A stretch of DNA of 64,000 bases. Origin: Vibrio halioticoli NBRC 102217 (GTDB lineage: Bacteria; Pseudomonadota; Gammaproteobacteria; Enterobacterales; Vibrionaceae). This document shows, piece by piece, positions 43,893 to 51,974 of this stretch (within the stretch, counting starts at the first letter, position 1; each line of letters begins with the position of its first letter). Under the pieces are notes generated by a model, which saw only the letters and a program-made list of their open reading frames with translations, made no database searches and had not been told where the DNA came from. The stretch lies in the NCBI RefSeq assembly GCF_000496695.1, contig NZ_BAUJ01000005.1, positions 62,001 to 126,000 of the forward strand. The letters run 5' to 3'. Position numbers and translations under genes: made by a program.

Positions 43893-44711
43893 GTGAATCA
43901 TGAAAAAAACGGTAACGGCATAAGAAAAGCCACGCGCCAAGAGAGCGTAATGAATTCGGCTATGTGGCATCTTACCCAGCGTGACATGACCGAAAGCGAA
44001 TTGCTGGCAAAACTGCGCATCAAGACTGACAATCAAGAGTGGATTGATAACACAATAGAAAGTTTGCGGGGTTTTGGTTATCTAAAATCGGATGCGGTAT
44101 TTGCCGAACAGTTTGCCGAACAATCATTTAGCAATGAATACGCCTCTAAATACATTATCGAGAAACTAAAAAAGAAAGGTGTACCGGAAAATGTCATTTT
44201 AGAGGCCATCGATAAGGTTAAGCTGCAACGTAATATCGACGAGCAAACACTGGCTATCGAACGCATCAACAGCCAATATCATGACTTTACCATCAGCCGA
44301 GAAAAACTGGTGGCGACGCTACAAAAACGCGGCTTTTCCTATCAACATATTCAAGTGGCAATCAATCAACACCCACAGAGCCATCAGCTGCAAAGCAATT
44401 TAGAGATCAAAGCGGCCAAAGCCGATTTAGAAAAAGAAGTGCTTAAATATGTGCGAAAAGGCAAAGGGCTAACAGTGATTCGCCAAGAGCTTAAATTACG
44501 AAAAATAGACATTAGCGACCTAGATACATTTGTTGAGAAAGCCTGCCTTGACGGCACTATTGATTTCTATGGTTCGTGTTTAGAGCAGCTGCAAAAAAAA
44601 TCGTACGACCTGAATGATTTTAAACAAAGAAGCAAAGCCTATGCCATGTTGATGCGCAAAGGCTTTTCCAGTGAAGAGATCAAGTTTGCCTTAAGTGAAG
44701 CGCAAGAATAA
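43893..44711 (+). CDS. enlarged RecX-family protein
   Basis: RecX-like helical-repeat protein. Units of the three-helix RecX type recur along the sequence: NSAMWHLTQRDMTESELLAKL, IDNTIESLRGFGYLKSDAVFAEQ, ASKYIIEKLKKKGVPENVILEAID, then further units to the C-terminus (AYAMLMRKGFSSEEIKFAL). At about 272 aa it is much longer than the usual 150-170-aa RecX, and it is not next to recA. A GTG start at 43893 with AGGAATAAG upstream is preferred; a TATGAT -10-like hexamer at 43857-43862 sits between it and the upstream ATG at 43851, arguing against that ATG. It may modulate RecA like RecX, or have another role. Confidence 0.75.
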   Translation: MNHEKNGNGIRKATRQESVMNSAMWHLTQRDMTESELLAKLRIKTDNQEWIDNTIESLRGFGYLKSDAVFAEQFAEQSFSNEYASKYIIEKLKKKGVPENVILEAIDKVKLQRNIDEQTLAIERINSQYHDFTISREKLVATLQKRGFSYQHIQVAINQHPQSHQLQSNLEIKAAKADLEKEVLKYVRKGKGLTVIRQELKLRKIDISDLDTFVEKACLDGTIDFYGSCLEQLQKKSYDLNDFKQRSKAYAMLMRKGFSSEEIKFALSEAQE

Positions 44712-44822
44712 TCTGCTTCGATAAAACAAATAGCCAGCAATGGGTGTACAACTCGACTGATATTGTTGATTCAATCATTCACTCTATAATAGAGGTGACA
44801 TTTACTATCCTTGGTTGAATAT

Positions 44823-45758
44823 ATGCTTCTTAACGATCTACACGTTATCTTAAAAGTGGCTGAGCTACGTAGCATCACTGCGGCAGCAAATAGCTTAGAT
44901 ATGCAAATAGCCACCGCCAGTGCGGCAATCAAACGAGTAGAAAAATCTCTTGGAATAGAGTTGTTTATTCGAACCACTCGCCAACTTAGGTTATCACCTG
45001 CAGGCGAGCGTTATATGCCGCAATGTCAGCAAGCCTTAAACCTGCTAGAAAACGCCAAATTAAATGTACAAGAAGACCATGAAGTCTTAACTGGTGAGAT
45101 TCGCATAGCCCTATCCTCAGACTTAGGACGCAATGTTGTTACTCCTTGGATTGATGAACTTCTTTTAGAACATCCACAAGTGAAATTACGCAGTAATATT
45201 AGTGACAGTAATATCGATTTTTATCGAGATTCAGTGGATATAGCGCTGCGTTACGGTCACCCTACAGATGCCAGCATGTATGGTTTTAAAATCTGCACTG
45301 TGCCACGTATTTTGTGCGCGGCTTCAAGCTACCTTTCTAAGCATGGTACGCCAAACACCTTAGAGGATTTGAAACAGCATAATGGGCTTTTCTACCAACT
45401 TGGCGATATGCTGCAAAATGAATGGCAATTTACCCAAAATGAGCAGAGCATTAAAATAAAACTGGCGGGTAATCGCGCCTCTAACGATGGCGATTTAGTG
45501 CGACGTTGGTGCGTATCAGGGCACGGTTTTGCTATTAAATCTTGTCTTGATATGGCTGATGATCTTATACAAGGAAACGTCATCAATGTACTGCCTGATT
45601 ATAAGCCCACTCCCACTGAATTGTGGCTAGTATGCCCAAGTAGACAGTCAATTACTCCCACAGTCCGTTTACTTCGTGACTACTTTAGACAAAAAACACA
45701 CACCGTATTAGAGGATCTCGTCGCTAAAAATATGCTAGATAGTGCCGCTATCCTTTAA
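44823..45758 (+). CDS. LysR-family transcriptional regulator
   Basis: LysR regulator of about 311 aa: HTH at 1-60 (NDLHVILKVAELRSITAAANSLDMQIATASAAIKRVEKSLGIELF, then RTTRQLRLSPAGE) and an effector-binding C-terminal domain (RIALSSDLGRNVVTPWIDELL). ATG at 44823 follows a TTG-open extension without a good ribosome site. It reads towards the DEH reductase-like gene 300 bp downstream. Control of that gene is possible but not shown by any site I can see. Confidence 0.88.
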   Translation: MLLNDLHVILKVAELRSITAAANSLDMQIATASAAIKRVEKSLGIELFIRTTRQLRLSPAGERYMPQCQQALNLLENAKLNVQEDHEVLTGEIRIALSSDLGRNVVTPWIDELLLEHPQVKLRSNISDSNIDFYRDSVDIALRYGHPTDASMYGFKICTVPRILCAASSYLSKHGTPNTLEDLKQHNGLFYQLGDMLQNEWQFTQNEQSIKIKLAGNRASNDGDLVRRWCVSGHGFAIKSCLDMADDLIQGNVINVLPDYKPTPTELWLVCPSRQSITPTVRLLRDYFRQKTHTVLEDLVAKNMLDSAAIL

Positions 45759-46056
45759 CGCCTTTGTGATCAGATACAGCAAAAATGCTGATCCTTTAGT
45801 ATGGTTAATAGCATGGATATAGAGTGAGTTAAGTTCAGTCACAACGCACTGGATTACAGGATAAATCGCTAGGTTTTTTTAGTTTGATTACTCTATAAAT
45901 AAGCGATTTTCATTAGTCTGCCGGGCATTTTCAATCATTTTTTAAAAACTTTGAACTTAGACGGCATTTCTTACAAATCTAGGATTGATTAAATTGGGTC
46001 AGGCGTATATCCTCTCAGTCTATATAATCATACAATAGTATATTTCGGAGTTAGAC

Positions 46057-46938
46057 ATGACTAAACCTGTAATTGGTTTCATCGGCCTTGGCCTTATGGG
46101 CGGCAACATGGTTGAAAACCTACAAACACGCGGTTACCAAGTAAACGTAATGGATCTTAACCAAGACGCAGTTGATGCTGTTCTTGCTCGTGGTAACGCA
46201 ACACAATTTACTTCAGCTAAAGAACTAGCAGCAGCAAGTGACGTTGTAGAGCTTTGTCTTACAACTTCTGCAGTTGTTGAGAAAATCGTTTACGGTGAAG
46301 ACGGTCTTCTAGCAGGTATCAAAGAAGGCGCTACTCTTATCGACTTCGGTACTTCTATCCCTGCTTCTACTAAGAAAATCGGTGCTGATCTAGCTGCTAA
46401 AGGCGCTGGCATGATCGATGCTCCTCTAGGTCGTACTCCTGCACACGCTAAAGATGGTCTACTAAACATCATGGCTGCTGGCGACATCGATACTTTCAAC
46501 AAAGTTAAGCCTCTTCTAGACGAGCAAGGTGAAAACGTATTCCACCTAGGTACTCTAGGTTCAGGTCACGTAACTAAACTAGTTAACAACTTCATGGGCA
46601 TGACTACTGTTGCGACTATGTCTCAAGCATTCGCAGTAGCTAAACTTGCTGGTGTTGATGGCCAACAACTGTTTGACATCATGTCAGCGGGTCCATCTAA
46701 CTCTCCATTCATGCAGTTCTGTAAATTCTACGCTGTAGATGGCGAAGAAAAACTAGGTTTCTCTGTTGCTAACGCAAACAAAGACCTTGGTTACTTCCTA
46801 GCACTTTGTGAAGAGCTTGGTACTGAATCTCTAATCGCTCAAGGTACTTCTACTAGCCTACAAGCTGCTGTTGATGCAGGCATGGGTAACAACGACGTAC
46901 CAGTAATCTTCGACTACTTCACTAACCTTAAGAAGTAA
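46057..46938 (+). CDS. 3-hydroxyisobutyrate dehydrogenase-family reductase, probable DEH reductase
   Basis: NAD(P)-dependent beta-hydroxyacid dehydrogenase: dinucleotide site IGFIGLGLMGGNMVENL, substrate-loop DAPLGRTPAHAKDGLLNIMAAGD and catalytic Lys in GSGHVTKLVNNFMG (family GxxGxGxxxKxxxN pattern). 293 aa is typical. In alginate-using Vibrio, DehR, which reduces 4-deoxy-L-erythro-5-hexoseulose uronate to KDG, belongs to this family. With two alginate lyases in the window that is the likely role; 2-hydroxy-3-oxopropionate reductase is the main alternative. Codon choice is strongly biased (GGT, CTA/CTT, ACT, AAA), the mark of very high expression. CGGAG precedes the ATG. The spacer 45759-46056 has no supportable gene. 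Confidence 0.85.
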   Translation: MTKPVIGFIGLGLMGGNMVENLQTRGYQVNVMDLNQDAVDAVLARGNATQFTSAKELAAASDVVELCLTTSAVVEKIVYGEDGLLAGIKEGATLIDFGTSIPASTKKIGADLAAKGAGMIDAPLGRTPAHAKDGLLNIMAAGDIDTFNKVKPLLDEQGENVFHLGTLGSGHVTKLVNNFMGMTTVATMSQAFAVAKLAGVDGQQLFDIMSAGPSNSPFMQFCKFYAVDGEEKLGFSVANANKDLGYFLALCEELGTESLIAQGTSTSLQAAVDAGMGNNDVPVIFDYFTNLKK

Positions 46939-46973
46939 TTAGAAGATAAAACCTTAACGGTTTTAAATTATTT

Positions 46974-47007
46974 AGCCCATCGCTTCTTTGAAGCGGTGGG
47001 CTTTTTT
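46974..47007 (+). terminator. terminator of the DEH reductase-like gene
   Basis: AGCCCATCGCTT and AAGCGGTGGGCT form a stem with one G-U pair and a 5-base loop, then a run of six T, 35 bp after the stop. Confidence 0.92.
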
Positions 47008-47127
47008 ATTATGTACGCTTATTAATAAAGCAAAACCACTTGGTATTTAGATCTCAGCCAACTGACAGTACTCAAAATTCAGAGCCACTTCCTTGTACCT
47101 AATGCACAGCGTTTTTTATCACTCTAA

Positions 47128-47565
47128 CTAGTAACCTCGTTGCTTCCAAAACTGAGCTTGATCACGACCCACAACGTTAAAGGTTTTCTCGGCGATGGTC
47201 TTACCTTGCATTTGCAACTCCATACGCCATTCACCTAAATTACTTTCCAAACCGTCCTCTGGATGTAGAAGTTGTACTGTGTCTCCTAAATAGAAGTCCC
47301 AATCGTTACTGCGCACATAAATCTCTCCGTCAAACGGGGCTAATACTACGCCTTTCTTATTGATGATACCTGGATGATAAATGCAGTAATTCAGTAAGCT
47401 TCCTTTGGCTTTTTTGATGTTAACAATAAAACCAAACTCCACCCCTTCTTCGGCAGTCACTGTATTGGTGAACTGAGTAATTTTAGGCAGTTCTTTGGCA
47501 CTGGCATCCCAATGTGAATAGGTGCCGTATGAGGTTATTTCGACGATAGGTGTGCGTTTGGCCAA
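47128..47565 (-). CDS. DUF3859-type protein
   Basis: 145-aa cytosolic protein without signal peptide: PIVEITSYGTYSHWDASAKELPKI, VEFGFIVNIKKAKGSLLNYCIYHPGI and GEWRMELQMQGKTIAEKTFNVVG. This beta-sandwich-like pattern matches my memory of DUF3859 proteins; function unknown. The only in-frame start is TTG at 47565 (GAGAAAAG upstream); the nearby ATG is out of frame. It stands alone between two terminators. Confidence 0.7.
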   Translation of the reverse strand: MAKRTPIVEITSYGTYSHWDASAKELPKITQFTNTVTAEEGVEFGFIVNIKKAKGSLLNYCIYHPGIINKKGVVLAPFDGEIYVRSNDWDFYLGDTVQLLHPEDGLESNLGEWRMELQMQGKTIAEKTFNVVGRDQAQFWKQRGY

Positions 47566-47754
47566 GATCTTTTCTCGAATAAAAAGATCATTATACCAAG
47601 CACTGCGTTGAAGTGGTTATAAATAGCCAAGGAAAAAGGCTTAAACTTAAAGGGGAAAAGTGGCTGAAAAGTGCTAACTGGATAGTGGATCATGAAAACT
47701 GCTCCTGAAAACAGTTCATGAAATAGGATAGCGTCAATACATCAAAATAAAAAA

Positions 47755-47779
47755 AGCCCCTTCGATAGTCGAAGGGGCT
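47755..47779 (-). terminator. terminator of the PL6 lyase gene
   Basis: AGCCCCTTCGA and TCGAAGGGGCT, perfect 11-bp stem with a 3-base loop and a T-run on the minus strand, about 38 bp after the lyase stop. Confidence 0.92.
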
Positions 47780-47816
47780 AAGTTAGCGTAAATTAATTTT
47801 TACTAAACAGAGTTAC

Positions 47817-50567
47817 TTATTTTGCATTTACACGGTTGATGATGCGAACTTCATCAAAGTATGCTTTTGAGTCAGATGCTGGTGTACCTTGGTACGTTAG
47901 AGCAAACTCATCTAGACGAACTTCTAGTTCTTTGTCACTTTCTACTAGAGCTTCTAACTCTTCTTGAGTGAAGGTTTCAGTATCGATTTCCATGTAGGCA
48001 AATACGTTAACATCAGAGTTTGAACCGCTATTGAAGTCAACAGTTACTTGCTTAAAGCAATCTTTAACACTGCCTTCTGGTGCGTCATCTAAGTCTCTCA
48101 CGTGTGCTCTTGCTTCAGCAATAACTAGACCATCGCTATCTTCAACACCGTAGTGCAGGATTGAAGCAGAATCGTCGCCTTTGTTATCACAGTAGTACAG
48201 GCTGAATGTCATATCTGTACCCGCTGGAATACCAGACACTTGTTGGCTTAGGCCAGGCTTAGAATCAAAGTTGTATACTGCTTCACCAGACTTAAAGCGA
48301 ACACGAGCAGAACCGTTTGAACCACCTTCGTCAGTAAATGCTGAGTCGCCAGAACTACCTACATCACCCAGACCTTCGCTGCTACCTTCTTTTGAAATCC
48401 AAACTTCACTGCTACCACCGTCAGCACGCCATTGACCTAGGTCACCATCAACGATGCCAGCGTCTAATGTTACTTCGGCAGCAAGTGCTAGAGATAGATC
48501 CGCTGAAGTTTCAGAACCAGTTGTGAACTCATGGATAACCAGTTGGTAATCACTATCAGAAGCGTCACCGTCAAAGCTGTGCTCACCGACAGTAATGTTG
48601 TATTTACCTTTAACAAAAGCAGAGACTGCATGTGGTGTGTTCGGTAAAAGAGTCACTGTTTGTGATGCACTTTGGTCGCTACCTTCAACCACTAAGCTTG
48701 AGTCATAACTAAATGTTGCTGTGCTTGTTGTAGTTGCAGTACCAGACCAACCTTCTGTTCCATCAACAAATGCGTAGTTTTCAATTGCTACTTCGTTGAT
48801 GATAGCTGCTGGTTTCTCGAAATCGTAAGATTTAGGACCAACATCGGCATAAGTTAATGGCTCAAGTAGTGGAGAACCGTTTGTCACATCATCCGCACCC
48901 GCTAGAGTCGCTTCGTTACGAGTAAGGCCATCCATATCGATAGTAATTGCTGCGAACTCACCTTTATCGTATTCAGTTGCGTCGATGCTTGAAAGGTCCG
49001 AAGGACGGTATAGACCATCAATACCTTTTTCTAGCTCAGCACTAACTCGAATACCGGATACATTGTCAGTATCTGCAAATGACTGACCATCTACGATGTT
49101 ACCCACAACGACAGAACTGTTTGCCCAACCGCGGTCTGTTTCAACAAATACTGGACCGATAGCTTTATCAACAATGTTATTTGCGAAATAGATTTGCTCT
49201 GGTTGATCAGACTTGCCGCCACCATCAATGTTGATACTGTTTACACTGTCTACCACAGTGTTAAATGCCACATGTACATTTTCTAATTGCTGGTAACCAT
49301 TGCCACCATCACCAGAACCGTCACCGCCTAGCAGAACAATACCACCGTGGTGAGTCGTTGATTTGTAACGTGCACCTTCAATGTAGTTGTTAGCTACGAT
49401 ATGACCATCATCTACCAGTCTTAAACCGCCTGCGTAAGGGTTACCATCACCGAAAACAAAGTTGTTTGAAACGTTGTTGTGGTTACCGTGACGGTTGGTG
49501 ATTGAACCGTAGCTGTTACGGACTGTGTTTTGTGCGATGACGTTGTTTGATGCTTTGTTTGAAATAACTTCCGCTTCACCTTGAATACGCTCAAATAAGT
49601 TACCCACGATAAATGAGTTACCTGCGTAGTGGTGAGTTTCACTTAGACCAGTACGAATTGCTTCGTAGTCATTGTCACTGCTACCTGCGTACAATTTACC
49701 GTTTGTTGGTGGACGGTTAGCAAAGTAGTTCGCATAAACTGTGGTGTACTCAGCTAGGCCACCATTGCCTTCATCCATTAGTCCACTTTCACGTAGTAAG
49801 GAAACCATTGGGTTACCCGTTGTTTTACCACTGAAAATGTTGTGATCAAGCCAGTTATGTTGACCGTATAGTGCAATCCAAACACCATTGTCTGAGCTAT
49901 CGCTAGTTAGGTTTTGGTCGCCATCAACATTAAGGAATACGTTTTCTGAAATACGACAATGGTTACACATCTCAGTTGAACCAAAGCGTGTTTCTAATAG
50001 CTTGCTGCTTGAGCTTTCAGGACCATCGAAAACAAGGCCGTGTAGTTGAACGTGCTCACCGCCCATAACCACTTTAGCTTCACCAGTAATAATTACTTCA
50101 CCAGGAGTCACAGCACGAACTTTGATTGGCGCTTCTTCAGTACCAATACCACCAAACTTAAGGTTTGCTTCGGTATAAGTACCATCTTCGATACAAATGA
50201 CAGTGCCAGCAGCTAGATCAGTCACACTCATATCAATTTCTGAAACAGTTTCTGTACACTCAGCAGGATCAGAAGTCAGTAGCGTTTTAACGCCTTCAGG
50301 CATAGCTGATACAGAAGGAACATCTGATTCTACTTCTACAGGTGGCTCTTCAGGAGTTCCTTCACCAGGATTTTCTTCACCTGGGTTTTCTTCACCTGGG
50401 TTTTCATCGCCAGGATTCTCATCACCTGGGTTTTCATCTCCAGGAGGAGTCACTGGATTAGATGGAATTGAATTATCAGGGGGATTCGCAGTGTCGTTGT
50501 CTGTAGTTGAGTCGTTACAACCGACCAATGCAAGCCCTATTAACATGGCTAAAATATTCTTGTTCAT
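47817..50567 (-). CDS. lipoprotein alginate lyase, family PL6
   Basis: Surface or periplasmic lipoprotein of 916 aa. The lipobox ALVGC puts the lipidated Cys at residue 17. A linker of repeated GDENP/GEENP units (about 42-72) leads to a right-handed beta-helix domain (~85-600) of the PL6 (chondroitinase B-like) family. The catalytic Lys338 (VISNKASNN) and Arg359 (SITNRHGNH) are 21 residues apart, exactly as in chondroitinase B (Lys250/Arg271). The acidic residues before the Lys (GEAEV) fit the Ca site. Two C-terminal beta-sandwich modules (about 600-700 and 700-916) are probably carbohydrate-binding. The substrate is alginate, probably polyMG or polyM; dermatan is a less likely alternative. 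GAGAGAG precedes the ATG. It is monocistronic with its own terminator. Confidence 0.92.
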   Translation of the reverse strand: MNKNILAMLIGLALVGCNDSTTDNDTANPPDNSIPSNPVTPPGDENPGDENPGDENPGEENPGEENPGEGTPEEPPVEVESDVPSVSAMPEGVKTLLTSDPAECTETVSEIDMSVTDLAAGTVICIEDGTYTEANLKFGGIGTEEAPIKVRAVTPGEVIITGEAKVVMGGEHVQLHGLVFDGPESSSSKLLETRFGSTEMCNHCRISENVFLNVDGDQNLTSDSSDNGVWIALYGQHNWLDHNIFSGKTTGNPMVSLLRESGLMDEGNGGLAEYTTVYANYFANRPPTNGKLYAGSSDNDYEAIRTGLSETHHYAGNSFIVGNLFERIQGEAEVISNKASNNVIAQNTVRNSYGSITNRHGNHNNVSNNFVFGDGNPYAGGLRLVDDGHIVANNYIEGARYKSTTHHGGIVLLGGDGSGDGGNGYQQLENVHVAFNTVVDSVNSINIDGGGKSDQPEQIYFANNIVDKAIGPVFVETDRGWANSSVVVGNIVDGQSFADTDNVSGIRVSAELEKGIDGLYRPSDLSSIDATEYDKGEFAAITIDMDGLTRNEATLAGADDVTNGSPLLEPLTYADVGPKSYDFEKPAAIINEVAIENYAFVDGTEGWSGTATTTSTATFSYDSSLVVEGSDQSASQTVTLLPNTPHAVSAFVKGKYNITVGEHSFDGDASDSDYQLVIHEFTTGSETSADLSLALAAEVTLDAGIVDGDLGQWRADGGSSEVWISKEGSSEGLGDVGSSGDSAFTDEGGSNGSARVRFKSGEAVYNFDSKPGLSQQVSGIPAGTDMTFSLYYCDNKGDDSASILHYGVEDSDGLVIAEARAHVRDLDDAPEGSVKDCFKQVTVDFNSGSNSDVNVFAYMEIDTETFTQEELEALVESDKELEVRLDEFALTYQGTPASDSKAYFDEVRIINRVNAK
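50357..50445 (-). repeat. 15-bp tandem repeat encoding the (G-D/E-E-N-P) linker
   Basis: About six degenerate 15-bp units (CCAGGATTTTCTTCA / CCTGGGTTTTCATCG pattern) within the PL6 gene code for the acidic-proline spacer. The unit length is a multiple of three, so copy-number change would alter linker length without a frameshift. Confidence 0.85.
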
Positions 50568-51020
50568 GCGTCTCTCTCATCTTGGAGTAGTTATATTTTG
50601 TGAGTACATGTTATTAGATATTTCAGAAACGCCAAGCGATCGGGATCGCATTTGTCATACATGAATATTATATGACGCTAATTTACATGATGTAACACTA
50701 CAATTAAACCCTTAAAAAACAGCAACTTACAAAATAACAATTTACTTATATATTGATTTGATGAATAACTGAAAGCATGACGAACCTCACTATTTATTCT
50801 TCTGGGAAATAAGCATGTTTTATAATAGACGCAAGTAATTACAGTGTTTGCACGGTATTTGATTTTATTTCAAATATGAAGTAACGGGAATTATATTCAT
50901 ATTTGTGAATATTTAATTGAATATGTATCTTGATAACTTAGGAATACATCAATTTGAAGAATATCTACATAATTCGCCACCTCTAGTCTTATTTTATAGT
51001 TAATGTATTAAGGTGATTTA

Positions 51021-51322
51021 ATGTCTGAGATTTGGCGGGCCTATCAAAAGAAGAGCAAGCGATCATTCGCTAAGTGGTGAGAGAAGCTTTAGATGTTCAA
51101 GATAGCTACAGGGATGAATACTCTGACTATGCACAAGCTGAAATCATCAAAGATGGTGGTGAAATAGTTGCAGTTGCAGTTTCTGCATTTCAAAAGAAAG
51201 TCTCTAGTATTTATGACAAGTACAGAAAAGAAAATCCTTCTTTGGTTTTAACTCTGGATGGGTTACAAGGCTACGAATTTAAAAGACTGCATGCAGTGCT
51301 AACCACTGTCATTAAAAAATAA
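51021..51322 (+). pseudogene. small decayed gene, unknown family
   Basis: ATG at 51021 with AAGGTGATTT upstream reads only 19 codons before a stop. The downstream frame is clearly coding: from 51032 it reads LAGLSKEEQAIIR, then a TAA at 51071-51073, then VVREALDVQDSYRDEYSDYAQ onward to 51322. One base missing in the T-run at 51031-51033 would join MSEI to LAGLSKEEQ, and the TAA would have to be a sense codon, so two lesions separate the start from the body. The ancestral product would be about 100 aa, charged, helical and cytosolic. I do not recognise the family. A GTG at 51074 could still start a shorter 82-aa protein. The flanking spacers (50568-51020 and 51323-51974) are AT-rich and hold nothing else supportable. 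Confidence 0.65.
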
Positions 51323-51974
51323 CTCCAGCCATGAATACTGCACCTTGTAGAATCCATGGCGTAAAAAATTTTTATATTTCACTTTAATACACAAAAAACC
51401 AATCTAATTTATCGTTATTTCATATCTGTTTTACGCAGTCAAAAATCAATATTAAACCTATATATAAAATGCATAAAATCACAGATATTCGCATAAAAAC
51501 TTATTTAATAAGTAAGGCTTACTAATGCATAACCGGTGACTAAAGAAAAATATCGATAAATATCCAACGCACAAAAAAACATACTCAGACTGCAAACCTC
51601 ACTCAAGAAGAAATCAACTAAATTACTGATAGATATGATTTTTAATATTATTTATCGACAATGATCACGATTTACCAACATGTAACCGCTTAAATATATC
51701 AATTATAAATTGCAGTAATATAATACGACTCTTGGAATAACATGCATAAAATAGAATTTATATGTCGACAGGTGCGTATCACTGTTTTCAAAAATAAGTC
51801 GCTGTAACAAAAACATAATATTGAGAAATATGGAGTTCACACTAATTAGATAAGATTTTCAATCTATGCTCTTTTTGTGAATTTTAGTCTTTAAAATACG
51901 ACATTAGAAGTATCTAATATCGTTCTTTAAGTACTATAAAGATTTATCTAAACTCAATTAAAGGAAATGACATA

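Noticed and set aside
50357-50445. Regular 15-bp repeats, possible CRISPR or origin iterons
   Set aside because: They are in frame inside the PL6 lyase gene and code for a Gly-Asp/Glu-Asn-Pro linker.
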